A DNA stretch of 64,000 bases from Anaeramoeba flamelloides (GCA_027625915.1 JANTQA010000023.1:23746001-23810000), one strand, 5' to 3'. Shown: positions 26,561 through 38,107, counted from the stretch's first letter. Translations and numbers: made by a program. Notes: generated from the sequence alone by a model not told the origin.

Positions 26561-28114
26561 TTTGTCACACTTTTTAGAATATAGCTTTGAAAGATTTTTT
26601 TTTGAAAATTTTTCAAATCAATTTTACTAGAAAAAATTCCTATCCATGGAGAGTGTTATAGTAGGTTTAAGTACTTTGGGAATCTGGAGTAAGATGATAA
26701 TCTAAAAATGAATTGAAAAAAAAAAAATTTGAAAAAGATTGGTATCAAATAAAAAGAAATAAATCATTATTTTAGAAATTTTATGAAAAAGTAGGTTGAT
26801 TTGATGAATACTCTTCAAAATTAACTAAAAAATAAACATTAAATTCAAGCTAACTTAAGTGGACTTTGATTTTTTCTAAAGATAAAACAATTTTGTAATT
26901 CACTTTACTGGTATTTGGACTTTAAAGGGATGGAATTTCACTTTATTTGAATTAAACAATTCAAAATTATTTCTTTTTTGTTTTCTTATTTCACCCAATA
27001 TTGATTATTATTTATCATAAAAAGTGCATAAAACAATAAAAAAGAAGCTCACAAATTGTAATCTTGCTTCTTTGAGAAGTCTATTAAAAATAAAAATCCA
27101 AAAAGGAAATGAAACTTTTTTCCTATTTGATTTTCAAATAGAAATAATATTTTTAATACTGGTTAAATTATAGTAAGGGGTAAAATCGAAGAAAAGGGGT
27201 TAGCTACGCAGCTATGTCTGAATACTAAAGATTAAGTTGTCAAATAAACCAATCCAAAAATGACTTCATCATCATTTTAAATTGCTTTTTTGTAGAAACT
27301 GTCAACTTTCAAATCCAATAGTTAATAAAGTTACCAAACATAGAAAGAACTGGAATGGTTTTTTGAGGAATGTAATTCAATCTTTGAATATCAAATAAAA
27401 TATTTTCTTGTTTCAAAAAATGATGATTTTACAATTCTCCAATCAATACATTAGAGCTGAAAGTATCTTTGAAATGGAATTTTTTCTTTTCCTCAATCGA
27501 GTTTTGATGATTTTTTTATGATTGGATAGAATCTTTTTTCAAGAAAAAGATGTAATGGCTAATTTCAACTCTTTAGGAAAAGATCTTTCTTCAAGTTAAA
27601 GTATGTCAACACTTTAGTGAAATGTGAGGTCTAATTTTCTACTTTCAAGTGATTTCTAAAAGGATAAGAAATTAAGAGAAAAAAAATATTTTAATCTTTG
27701 TTTTTTACATTTTCTTAACTCTTGACGCAGAATTATAATATTTAACTTGGTTACCACGACATGAAATTTCACATTCAGGTAAAAGTACACCGACATCGAC
27801 AAAATTCAGTAAAAAAAAGTATGCAAACTTGTTAATACTGAGAATTGGTTCACTTATGACCACCTTATGGCTTTGAAGGTCCAAGAATTTCTGTTTTTTT
27901 TCCAGAGTCCTCCAAATTGGAAAATTTACTTTTTAGGTCAACATTATTGTGTTATAAAACTCGATCAGTCTCTGAATAATAACAGAACTCAACAAAAGAG
28001 AAGTGTAAGAATAACAAAGAACACACTTTACTTTTAATTGAACAGAAATAGAGAAAAGAACTTTTCACAAAAATTATGCTCATTTTTTTTTCAATTCTCG
28101 ATAAACAAAACAAG
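26561..28114. other. spacer upstream of the START-domain gene
   Basis: No supported gene. Two slightly coding-like scraps are present: a GC-richer patch at 27170-27215 and a minus-strand stretch around 27722-27815 reading VDVGVLLPECEISCRGNQVK. Neither has convincing splice sites or neighbours in frame. The promoter of the gene at 28115 must lie at the right end. Confidence 0.45.
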
Positions 28115-28993
28115 ATGAGCAAAGAAAAAAAAAAGAAAGACAAAAAAGTAAAGAAAAAAAAGTTATCAGAAGAGCAATTAGAAAAACGTTATAAAAAAGT
28201 AGCTTATGCTGCAGGTCAAGAGGGAATTGAGGTGCTGCTCAATGAGCTCAAAGATAAAACGCTTGAGTGGGAAAAAATCAGTTCGAACCAAGACATCAAG
28301 ATGTACAAAAGGGATATCGAGGGATTCAAGTTCCCAAAATTAAAGCTTGTTTCGATGGTCCCAATGGCGAGCCCACAAGAGGTATATGATCTTTCGTGGA
28401 CGATGGAGGGGAGAAAGAAATGGGACGAGCAGCTGAAAACAATTGAGGTAATGAAGACTTTTCCACTTGAAAACGAAAACGAGGAACTTTTTGTTGTTCA
28501 ATTTGCAATGAAACCTCCCATGAGAACCATGTCCGCAAGGTTCCAAGTTGACGCCACACTCCTGAGGAGAACAAACGACGGCAAAATTATCACTGGGAGG
28601 CAGACTGTTGAAGATTCCAAAATCGGTATCGATACAACAAAAATAAAGGGAAAAAAGGGCATAACAAAGCCCTCTGGGGTTCTATTCACACCAATAACAA
28701 GGAAGCAATGGATCAAATATGCAAAAAAGTCCAAGACCACAAGGACAATCAAGGAAGGTGAAGATCCAGACGAAATCGTGGCAACAAAATTGGAGTCCAT
28801 CATCTTTCCTGACATCGGGAAAAAGCCAGTAAAGATGCTGGCAAAAGTGATGTTAAAAATGATGTCTAAATTCATGCCAAAGGGTTTTACGACAATGATC
28901 GACTTTATAACAACCGACTACCAAGAAGAGAAGAAGAAGAAATCAAAAAAGTCCGAGAAAAAGAAAAAGAAAAAGCCAAAAAACGAAAAGTAA
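28115..28993 (+). CDS. START-domain lipid-binding/transfer-like protein
   Basis: 292 residues from ATG 28115 (MSKEKKKK). An in-frame ATG at 28076 would add 13 mostly hydrophobic residues and is less likely. Residues 1-16 and 271-292 are Lys-rich. In between lies a START-type fold (about 40-265): WEKISSNQDIKMYKRDIEG (52-70), the hallmark ASPQEVYDL...RKKWDEQLKTIEVMKTFP (85-117) and VVQFAMKPPM (127-136). START domains form a hydrophobic cavity for sterols, phospholipids or ceramide. The ligand here cannot be told from sequence. No signal peptide or membrane span is seen, so it is probably cytosolic, with the basic tails perhaps binding acidic membranes. It is a single exon and GC-rich compared with its flanks. 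Confidence 0.87.
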   Translation: MSKEKKKKDKKVKKKKLSEEQLEKRYKKVAYAAGQEGIEVLLNELKDKTLEWEKISSNQDIKMYKRDIEGFKFPKLKLVSMVPMASPQEVYDLSWTMEGRKKWDEQLKTIEVMKTFPLENENEELFVVQFAMKPPMRTMSARFQVDATLLRRTNDGKIITGRQTVEDSKIGIDTTKIKGKKGITKPSGVLFTPITRKQWIKYAKKSKTTRTIKEGEDPDEIVATKLESIIFPDIGKKPVKMLAKVMLKMMSKFMPKGFTTMIDFITTDYQEEKKKKSKKSEKKKKKKPKNEK

Positions 28994-29680
28994 ACAAACA
29001 ACTTCACAGAAATCATTTAGTTCACTTTCTGATCTTTTGAATTAATTATTTACTCTTTGTGGTTAAAGAATTTTATTTTAAAAAATAAGAACCTTTCTGA
29101 GAGAATTTTTAATATTATTTTGGTTTCTCTTTTTGGTGAAAAAGTGATTTTTTATTTGCTCGAAAAAAATATAAAATTATAAAATAAAAAAAATTTACTC
29201 AGGAATAAATACAAAGTGGGTGTCTCTAACGCCAGAGCTTTTTTCAATCAAAACTTATTTTATAAAGAATTATTTTTCCACCATCTTTATGGTTTTTGAA
29301 TAATTCATTGAAAAACAATTTCACTTTCTTTTCGATTATTTTTGTTTTTAGAATATTTTCCTTTCAAAGGAAGAGGTGCAAATTTGCGATCTCAGTTTAT
29401 TTATTTGAATTGTGATTTTTTCTGATATATATCCGTGAACTAAACTTCCCAAATGAAACGAAGAAATATTGTAAAAATTTAAAAACTTAATCAAATAAAC
29501 TTTAATCGGTTTTAAATTTCAAATACCAGTATAACCAACAATTAACTTTGGGAAAAAAAGTTCATTATGATTTTTAATTATGCACCTTATTGAACCTGAA
29601 AAAGAAATGTAAGATCAATAAATTAAAGAAAGAATAAATGAATAAATTCAAAATGAAGGACTTAACACGGTAAGAGTATT
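28994..29680. other. gene-free AT-rich spacer
   Basis: 3' flank of the START gene. No ORF of interest or recognised repeat. Confidence 0.5.
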
Positions 29681-29687
29681 TTTGATA

Positions 29688-29888
29688 CAGCCAGTTCCAA
29701 ATTTAAGGCAAAAACTTTCAACGAAATTTATTGCACCAAAAAAAAATCTCAAATTAAGGCTCAAAATTCAAATTATAGTAAAATAATTTGTGTAAAATTA
29801 AATTTCAGAATTTTGAGCCTAAATTCGAGATTTTGTTTGTGGGGTATTTTTTTTTTGATAATATGTGTCTTAAAAGTGGAAATATCTG
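29688..29888. repeat. foldback repeat family B, copy B2
   Basis: Begins TA then CAGCCAGTTCCAAATTTAAG. Inner arms are ATCTCAAATTAAGGCTCAAA and its complement TTTTGAGCCTAAATTCGAGAT, and the right arm ends GTGTCTTAAAAGTGGAAAT. About 200 bp. Only the left TA boundary is clear. Confidence 0.75.
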
Positions 29889-29929
29889 ATCAATTTAAAA
29901 TATTTTGTTTTACGAATAATAGCCACTTT

Positions 29930-30400
29930 AAAATACTATTAAACAGTAAACTGTACAATTCTATCAAAAATAAAATTCCAAAATTTTGAAAACACTTTAA
30001 ACAGTTTCATAAATTTAAAGAAAAAAAATACTAAATTTTCCAAAAAAAAAAATCTGAAAGTAATGTTGATTTTAAAAGCTATTTTTTCATTTTTTGTCTT
30101 TTCAGTTATTTTTTCATGTTTTTTTCTATTTATGTAAACTATTTTGTTAGATCGAAAAATTTTTTTCAATAGTTGATGTGAAGTTAGTTCTGAGTATGTT
30201 AAATAGAAATATCACATAAAATAAGTTGACAATATCTTATCATTTGATTGATCAATAATTATTTGTGAAATTTCAACAAATTTTGTCAATACATTTTTTG
30301 GTTCTGCTTGTTTCTTTATTTTGGACCAAGTAATTTTTAGTTTTTTCTTTTATTGTACTTTTATTTTTATTCTGGACAAAAAATTGAAACTTTGAAAAAA
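29930..30400 (-). repeat. dispersed repeat family F, copy F5
   Basis: Reverse complement of F. CATTTGATTGATCAATAATT and TACATTTTTTGGTTCTGCTTG correspond to the same segments in F3 and F4 read from the other strand. The 76-codon minus-strand frame here is repeat sequence. Confidence 0.6.
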
Positions 30401-30599
30401 ATTAAATGGGTAAATTGCCTCTAATTTAATGTCATGTGTTGAAATATAGATAAAATTTAGATTTTTTTTGTCTATTTTTAATTTTAATTGTTTACAAATT
30501 TTTGGAATTGGGTTGATATTCTAATGAAATATCTTTGTAATTTAGTGAAACTTATTTTTATTTTCTTTTTTCTATTTTATCATTTTCTTTTATTTTGCT

Positions 30600-30990
30600 T
30601 TTTTTTTTAGAAAGTCAATTTAAAAAAAAAAATGTGTTAAAACACCAAATTAAATTTAAGAAAATTGAGGCACCACAATTTCTTTCAAAACTAATAAATT
30701 TACTTATTATTTTAAAAATCTTATTGTCACCATTTTAATTTTCGAAAGAAATTGGGAAATTTTGCACAAGATGTTTCAATGAAAGGTACCCAAATTATTT
30801 TTAACATGTGGTTTTCTTTGAAAATTTTTGGTTTGTTCAAGTATTTCTTTTATGAATATCAACTCTCATTCCAAATAAATTATTTCTCTTATTTCTAAAG
30901 AATTGTATTTTGGCAATTCCAAAAAAAATCCATTTTTTTCATTTTTAACTGATACCCTTTGACCGAAATGGAGTTTAGATTTATATTGTA
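30600..30990 (+). repeat. dispersed repeat family A, copy A3
   Basis: Aligned with A1: AAATCTTATTGTCACCATTT, GAAAGAAATTGGGAAATTTTG, a TTTCAATGAAAGGTACCC block and a GAAATGGAGTTTA end. It lies about 200 bp after F5. No ORF. Confidence 0.65.
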
Positions 30991-31725
30991 TAGCTATTGA
31001 TTAATTTTAAATTTTATACTTATTTTGTTATTAAAATAAATGATAACTTTAAAAATTAAAAAAAAAAAAAACACAAGCCTGTGATATTTAATAACTTTTA
31101 TTTAAATGAATATTCTTTGAATATTATTGAAAAAATAATTAATATAGCGAAATTAAATCCATTTTTTGTAACCTAACTTTGTTTCTTATTAAAATTATTT
31201 TTTAGGGCTTTGTTTTGTTTCGGGGAATTAAAAAAAAAAAGATTTTATAAAAACTGAATTTTGTTCATTTATTTATTTTGTATTTGATAAAAAAATGTTA
31301 ATAAAAAATGAAATTGTTTCCTGGTACAAAATGAAAAATTATAGTCAATACCAACTTCATAGGTTTAAAGCATTTTCAAGCAATTATTATATTTGTTGCT
31401 CAATAAATAGTCAAAATTTTCGGTTTATCATGTGGTTGATTGTGCAAAAAAATATTCAATTGTTCAAAATATTTTTATTATGAAATAATGAATGTTTTAC
31501 ATAATTAAAATAATTAAATATAAGATAGGGATTTCTTTTTGAATAATGCTCAAACTTTATTGCATCATTACTTTTGTTATTATTTTGGCTAGCTTAAAGG
31601 TGAATATGTTGATATTACTATCAAAAAAAAAAAAAAAATGGATAATTCGATCAAATTCTTTTCTAATACAAATAAGGTTATATATATACAAATATTATCA
31701 AGTTAAAAAAAATGTGACATTGATA
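30991..31725. other. gene-free spacer
   Basis: Two plus-strand frames (31295-31483 and 31546-31761) have mixed composition but no recognisable family and no support as exons. I do not call them. Confidence 0.4.
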
Positions 31726-33432
31726 TTAACTACTAGACAAAAAGGATTTTTGAAATCTTAAATTGCCTTTGTCGGTGGTTTTGTCAAGCAATATTTTTAA
31801 TAACCCCTCGATATTTTTGCATAAATTATTTTTCTTAATCATCCATATTTTATTTGACAGTTGCCTGAGGCGATTCGGTCTCACCATTTTTTGATGAAGA
31901 AATGCAATTATCAATCCTAAAGTGGTTAAATTAAGAATACTCTTTATAGTCTGTTCGGCATAAGTATAAGAACACTCATAAGCCATAGAAACCCGGGTGA
32001 ATTTATTTGCGAATCTGCTTGTAGTTTTTCTTGAAAGTCTTCCAAATCCATCTGCTTTGGTGTATTCGCCAGGTGTTCCAGATCCAACTATTGAAGTGTC
32101 TTTTTGTTTTTCAGAAATCGGATTGTTCTTTTTATTTTGATTGTACACATCACAACTATCGGACCCAACTTTTAATGGAAATTTGAAATTATTATAAAAG
32201 GTATCTTTTTGATTTCCGAACCGTGTCAATCGTTTGCCAGGGCCTTCTTGGCTATGTGAGAAACGAGTCTCGAAGATGGGTTTTGCAGTTGGCATCAAAT
32301 GTGGAATAAAGTTAGTTGAAGGAAGAGAGGTAGAAGATCCAATTTCTATACAATGATTAAGGACGCATAATTCCGTAATTGAGAAAAGAAGCCCGATTGC
32401 AAAAAGAATGATCAGTAACGAAGTACCAAAGATTTGTTTTTTGTCTGAAATATCTTGTGATTTTTGGCTTACAGAAGGCAATAATTCAAACGATCCTTCC
32501 AAATCTTGATTATTGAATGAAGACGGTATCGTGATAAGATTACCCCAAAAGCCAGATGTTCCAATTCCTTCATCTTTCCAAGATGAGATTTCATTTACTT
32601 TTCCACTGTCCTTCTCCATATTATTTATCCTTTCCTTTTCCGTTTCATTTTCATTTTCCTCTTGCTTTTCGTTTTCATTTACGTTTTCTTTTTCATTTAA
32701 TATCACATTTCCATTTTTATTTGGTTTTTTTTGATCATCGATGAAATGTCGAATATTTTCATCACTTCCGTCAATATTGTTAAGAAAATGATTAAGTTGG
32801 TTAATATTACAAGAAAAAGTTTGAAGAACCAATTGTTTGAGTCTTTTTGATTCATCTTTCAGGAATTTATTTGTTTGACGCATTTCCCCAAGTTGGTTAC
32901 TAAGAACGTTTGTGTGTAGCTTTAGGCTTTTGGATTCTGTTTCGAGTTTCTTAATATAATTCTTTTTTCGTTTACGACTTCGGATTGCATTAATACGGTT
33001 CCTTTCAAGTAATCTTTTCCTTTTTTCTGTTTTTGTTGGTTCTCTTGGATTACCACTTTCGTCAACAGGAGTTGGAAATGTGATCTTTGGTCTTTTTTTT
33101 TTAATTTTCTTGATCACAACACACTTTTTTTTACTTGAGTTTTGGGTTGTTTTGTTTTTTGCAAAGTGGTTGGTAGTTTCATTCTTATTTGTCTGATTTT
33201 GATCAGTTATCTTGGTTGTTTTTTTTGTTTTTGTAGCTGATCTTGAGACTGTGGCTTTGCGTGTGCGTCCCTTTTTGAGAGGATCATCAAGAATAAGTGG
33301 TGAAGTGATTGTCTGGCTATTGTCTGTATTATCAAATATTCTATCAAGATCTTCAATTGTTGATAAAAATGAAAGATCGTTCAAATAATTTGAAAAATTA
33401 AAAAGATCTGTTGACTTAAATATTTCGTCCAT
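31726..33432 (-). CDS. membrane-anchored bZIP transcription factor
   Basis: 568 residues, single exon. The basic region is KRKRLLERNRINAIRSRKRKK (137-157), which fits the bZIP signature NRxxAxxSRxRKK. A zipper follows with heptad positions L163, L170, L177, M184, L191 and L198. A hydrophobic span at 334-358 (IFGTSLLIILFAIGLLFSI) is a good transmembrane helix, and a weaker one at 498-513 (SILNLTTLGLIIAFL) may be a second. This is the layout of ATF6, CREB3 and plant bZIP28-type factors, which sit in the ER membrane and release the N-terminal part after intramembrane proteolysis. By analogy the N-terminal 330 residues face the cytosol. Basic sites after the span (KRLTR 400-404, GRLSR 464-468) could be site-1 protease targets, an inference. 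The N-terminus is acidic/hydrophobic, like an activation domain. The target genes are unknown. Confidence 0.9.
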   Translation of the reverse strand: MDEIFKSTDLFNFSNYLNDLSFLSTIEDLDRIFDNTDNSQTITSPLILDDPLKKGRTRKATVSRSATKTKKTTKITDQNQTNKNETTNHFAKNKTTQNSSKKKCVVIKKIKKKRPKITFPTPVDESGNPREPTKTEKRKRLLERNRINAIRSRKRKKNYIKKLETESKSLKLHTNVLSNQLGEMRQTNKFLKDESKRLKQLVLQTFSCNINQLNHFLNNIDGSDENIRHFIDDQKKPNKNGNVILNEKENVNENEKQEENENETEKERINNMEKDSGKVNEISSWKDEGIGTSGFWGNLITIPSSFNNQDLEGSFELLPSVSQKSQDISDKKQIFGTSLLIILFAIGLLFSITELCVLNHCIEIGSSTSLPSTNFIPHLMPTAKPIFETRFSHSQEGPGKRLTRFGNQKDTFYNNFKFPLKVGSDSCDVYNQNKKNNPISEKQKDTSIVGSGTPGEYTKADGFGRLSRKTTSRFANKFTRVSMAYECSYTYAEQTIKSILNLTTLGLIIAFLHQKMVRPNRLRQLSNKIWMIKKNNLCKNIEGLLKILLDKTTDKGNLRFQKSFLSSS

Positions 33433-34890
33433 ATTGTCAAGTAGTGGAACAGTTATGAATAAAACACAAAGGTTTGTTCAAAAATCAATTATCAAAAAAG
33501 GAATTTTTGAGAGAAAAATGTAGTAATAATTTTTGGTAACCAATTTTTTAACCATTTTGAGCACTTTAACAAATTGTTTTTTTAAATGGAGATTGTTTTT
33601 CATTCAATTGTTCATTATTTAACTTTATGTGGACTGAAATTTTACTTTTGAAAATGACGTCATAATTGAAATTATTTTAACAATTTAAAAGTGATCAGAA
33701 AATAAGGCACTTTTGGTTCAAGAACAATGTTAAAAAAAAAAAGAAAAGATCGATATTGGAAAAATTGAGATTACTTAAATTTGAGTTTTTCAGACGCATT
33801 TTCATCTTCAGGCTCAACTAAAAGATATTTTAAGAGTTGTAAAACGATTTCTTTCTTTGAAAGACTATTTGGTTTTTTAAAAAATAATTGTATTTATTAT
33901 TTTGAATTTGTTTTATGGTTATTCAGAAAATTTTTTCCTTTAATTTTGTTTTAATTGGAGTATTTTTGGCCATTTAAATAAGGAAATTATCCAGGGATCA
34001 AGTTTTGTTGATTAAAATTCGCATCTGTTTCATATGTATGGAATTTTTTTAGTTAATAAGTTTATCTTTGGCAAAAACAAAACTTCAGTATTTGGAATTG
34101 TTGAAGAAAGATCCTACTTTGGGGATCCTCTCAATATAACTCTCATAAGAAAGTATTGATTTTATTTTTTCAACAATATATAATAAAATAAATCACCAAA
34201 GGTTTACTTTATATTAATAAAGGTTCAAAGATATTTCAAGATTTATTAAATAATTCATCCTAAATGTTTGTTGAAGAAATATACATTCATTGTGAAATTT
34301 ACCCTTTATTATCTTAAAATTTTAGAGATAAAGCTGATTTATCTATTGTTTTTTATTTTTTGAATAATGCTAATATTCTATTGCTTAGTAAAAAAAAAAA
34401 GAAAAAAAAAAAAAAGGTAAAGAAAAAAAAATAAAACTTTGTTCACTTTTTTGATTGCCCTTACATATTTGTATTTTAATTTAAACATATCTGAATATTT
34501 TTTCTTTTATTAATAATTCGAAAAATATATTTTTTTAATTTATGACTCATTATATGATTAGGAAAAAATATTTTTCAAAAAAAAATTAAACATTTGCTAA
34601 TTTTTCACTTTTTGATAACTTTACTTACAATAAACACACTTAGTTAAATATAATATTTTTGATCAAAAATTATTTTTGAAAGATATTTAAAAATTAAAGG
34701 TAAAAAATCCAAATTTCCCAGTTCTATTAAGATTTTTTTCAAATTTAATAGTAAATAATTTGAAAAATTTTTTCAAAGTTAAGAGTTCATTTTATTATAT
34801 TTGAAACAATGTTAAATTTAATAAATATGTTATAAATGTATAATCAATTATTTTAACTATTAAGAAATTATTTATTGATTTAAATTGAAA
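33433..34890. other. spacer upstream of the bZIP gene
   Basis: The right flank of the minus-strand bZIP gene, so its promoter should be near 33433-33800. TGACGTCA, a palindromic CRE/bZIP site, is present at 33655-33662; see findings. Otherwise A/T-rich with no gene. Confidence 0.5.
33655..33662. promoter_or_regulatory. perfect CRE palindrome upstream of the bZIP gene
   Basis: TGACGTCA is the classical full cAMP-response/ATF binding palindrome. It sits about 225 bp upstream of the start codon of the bZIP gene, which reads leftwards. Many CREB/ATF-type bZIP factors bind this sequence, so self-regulation is possible. Only sequence match and position support this. Confidence 0.45.
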
Positions 34891-34899
34891 AAAATATTT

Positions 34900-35935
34900 T
34901 TATTTTTGACTGACAATTTCCGTTAGGTTTTTTTGAATGATTGAAATAAACAGAAAATTTTCATAAATTTTCGGTTTATTTTAAAAAGTAAGAAAAAACT
35001 AGGACACTTTTCGTTAGGTTTTCCAGAATTTAAAAGAATAGAGAAAAATAGAAGATTTTACTCAATTCTTTTTAATTTTGGAAAACGTTTATGGGTTTTT
35101 CTTGAGCTTTTCTGTTTTATCTCTTAAAATCTATTGATTTTTGTTAGGTTTTTTTGAGTTTTCTATTTATTTAGAAAATCAGTAGATTTTCGAAATAAAA
35201 TAGAAAACCTCAAAAAAAACCGAGAATACTTTACAAATAAACAGAATATCTCAAGAAAAGTTATTAAATTTTTTATAATATTCATTAAATATAAAGAAAA
35301 TTAAATTATTTTTCGGTTTATTTTAAAAAAAATTAAAAACCTAGGTACTCTACGACCCCCCACAGCACTATATAGACAATTTCATTAAATTTTTTTAATT
35401 TTTGAAATAGATAGAAAAATTATTATGGTATCTATTAATTTAAAAAATTTAAAAAACCTCTGTTTTATTTTACAGAATTTATAAGAATAGAGTAAAACCT
35501 TTGATTGTTCTCTATTCTTTTGAATTTTAAAAAAGCACGGTTAGCTTTTCTTCAGTTTTCTATTTAATTAGTGAAGTGTTCTAGGTTTTCTTTTACTTTT
35601 TGAAATAAACAGAAAATTTTAATAAATTTTCAGTTTAAATAAAAGCAAAATAAACCTAACAAAAATCTATTGATTTTCCAAATAAATATAAAACTCAAAA
35701 AAACCTAAAGACAATTGATAGATTTTACTCATAAAAGAGAAAACCTCAAGAAAAAAGCTGTTAGTTTTTTTTTTTAATTTAAGAAATAAACAGAAAATTT
35801 AACTAACTTTTTGGTTAATTTCTGAAATTAAAAAAAACCTAGGTACTTGTCAGCACTCTTTGGACACTACATTTAGTTTTTCTAAAATCGAAAGAATAGA
35901 GTAAAATTAGAGATATTTACTCTATTCTTTTGCAT
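34900..35935. repeat. repeat family H, copy H2: ~1-kb array of direct and inverted short units
   Basis: Built from several interleaved words in both orientations: TTAGGTTTTTTTGAGTTTTC with its complement AAAACTCAAAAAAACCTAA, AAAAACCTAGGTACT, AAGAATAGAGTAAAA with its complement, and ATCTATTGATTTT with its complement. Adjacent copies alternate in direction, so the DNA could fold into many hairpins. It shares words with H1 and H3. No coding potential. Confidence 0.7.
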
Positions 35936-36365
35936 CATGGAACATCTAGTACAGAAAATTTTTCATCACACGAAAATTGTTTTTATCTATTTCAGTTTTT
36001 TTTTAGATGAGTCGGGTGTTTTCAAAATTATTTAGTTATTATCTATCAAAGTAAATCCACCAACTAAGAATTAAAATAAAATTCATCTATTCATTTTTTT
36101 AGATTTTTTTATACCCAAAAAGAATCATTTTTTCTCAATTATTTACTTTTAAAAAAAGGCATTACCACTAAAAACAATAATAACAATAACCTCAAGAATT
36201 TAAAGTTCTGGAATTGTTGATTATATTGTAAATAAAAGTCGTTAACAAAAATAAATGGTTTATAAAGACAAGAGTTTTATCCAAATTAAACCTTTGGATT
36301 TTATTTTTTCATACAAGTGTCTTACAAAAACACATATTATCGAATATAAACTATTTCCTAGAAAG

Positions 36366-36930
36366 TGGGGAAAATTTTTTTTTAAATGTCTCTATTAAAT
36401 TCGATCTTTTCTAAATTATTTCAATCAAAAAGAAAACCGTAAACACCAATTTTCACACCAAAAAAATATAATATAAAATTGAGATCAGAAATTATAATAT
36501 CTTTTATTTATGTGATACAATACGAAGAAACAAATTAAATCATAAACAAGAAATAATAAATGACAGTTAATGATTTTGCATATTTAAAAAATCATTTTTA
36601 TAACTTTTTTAATCTAAAAAATTTTCGTATAGAATTGAGAACATAAAAATACATTTTTTACTTTTTTAAAAAAACTTTGTGCCTTTAACAATATTGCCAG
36701 GTTTTTTATTGGATTTTAGCCTTATATTGTTATCTACGAAAAAATTGCAATTTTTTTTCCATTTTTTAGAAATATTTCAATTAACATATTTTGAAATAAA
36801 TACCTTTAGCTATTTATTTATTCGTTATTAATATTAAACTTCATTTGACCTTTTCAATTAATGGATACATTCACTAAAAAAAAAATTATTTTTTATAAAA
36901 TGTAAAAAAATAATTCCCCACTTTTTTGGA
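36366..36930. repeat. foldback arrangement of family G halves (G3)
   Basis: The left part (36366-36600, plus strand) matches the distal part of G2 (AAACACCAATTTTCA, TTAATGATTTTGCATATTTAAA). The right part (36670-36930, minus strand) matches the proximal part of G2 (GGTATTTATTTCAAAATATG, TTTCCAAAAAAGTGGGGAA). AAAGTGGGGAA occurs at both outer ends in opposite orientation. This is either a foldback element or a rearranged G copy. Confidence 0.55.
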
Positions 36931-37726
36931 AATAATATAATGATAAGTTCTTCTAAATGATTTCATTTATTTTTACAACATACTACTCCCAGAATTAAAA
37001 ATTGAAAATAAATAATTCATGTTTATTATTGTTAATTTACAATTGTTAAATATATGATCTTGTGCTTAAATTATTGAAAGGAAAATACAAGTAAATGAAC
37101 AATTAGAGTGGATTTAAACCTTCTTTTTCAATATTAATAATATAATAATTTTTTTTAAAAAAATAATTAACCAATATAATTTTTATGAATCATGTTTATT
37201 TCTTCAAACATTAATTATGAAAATTTTATTTTTTAATTTGGTTTGGAATATTGATTAATTTTTTGGAAAAATTTAATTATTAACTTAGAAATTATTTTGA
37301 TAATATTTTTTAAGATTTTGTAAATATATTGATGAAGTAAATAATATATTAAAAAGAAAAAAATATAACCAATTCAGAGGTTTTTGTTGTATTAATTATT
37401 GATAAAATATTAAAATTCAATTAATTGATCCTTTTTTTTTATGGGTTATTAAAAACTGAAATATTATTATTATCGTTTCGTTTTGTGGGATTTTACCACA
37501 GTAATTTAAAAAAAAACACAAAATTTTATCTTTAATTGAGATAATTTGTAAATAAGATATTAAATTATAGTTTGAAATAATTGATACTAGATTTTTTAGA
37601 GCTGTATAAGGCACAAAAGTTATATTTTATTAATATCATACTTTAATTATAGAGAATATATATAATGGTAATAGTCCATTAACTTATATAAGTTTTTATT
37701 GAAATAAAATACTTCAAAAAAATTAA
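36931..37726. other. gene-free AT-rich spacer
   Basis: No supported gene. The minus-strand frame at 37417-37614 is not convincing. Confidence 0.5.
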
Positions 37727-38107
37727 ATGAATCAAAGAAAAAAAAACGAAAAAATTGTAAATAAGTTCTGTTATTTTGTGCAGAAGATATCTAAAAACAA
37801 TTTAATGATAGGTGTAATATTAATAATAATAATAGATTTTTTTATTGTTCTTCTTCATGGTTCAAGTATTATTATAGATGTTGTTAGTTTTATTGTTACT
37901 CTTATTAATTTAGGTGTTGGATTTATGATTGTTTTTATTGTTAGATGGGGTATTACTGATACTACTGTTAGTGATATTAAATCTTCTCAAAGCATGTTAA
38001 TGGGTCTATTAAATTATTTGGATTGGGTTTGGAATTGGGCTTATTTGTTGTTGGATGTAATTTTTGTTTTGGAAAGTAGGATCATGTATTTTTATTGTTG
38101 TTTTTAA
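37727..38107 (+). CDS. small hypothetical membrane protein
   Basis: 126 residues from ATG to TAA. A short basic N-terminus (MNQRKKNEK) precedes two strong hydrophobic helices at about 26-44 (MIGVILIIIIDFFIVLL) and 48-72 (IIIDVVSFIVTLINLGVGFM), then a hydrophilic loop TDTTVSDIKSSQ and a third hydrophobic, Trp-rich segment at 97-117 (YLDWVWNWAYLLLDVIFVL). Base usage is more G-rich than the flanks. No family recognised. A GT inside VLES|R (GAAAGTAGG near 38072) might be a donor, so the last ten residues could be intron and more exons might follow. Confidence 0.55.
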   Translation: MNQRKKNEKIVNKFCYFVQKISKNNLMIGVILIIIIDFFIVLLHGSSIIIDVVSFIVTLINLGVGFMIVFIVRWGITDTTVSDIKSSQSMLMGLLNYLDWVWNWAYLLLDVIFVLESRIMYFYCCF

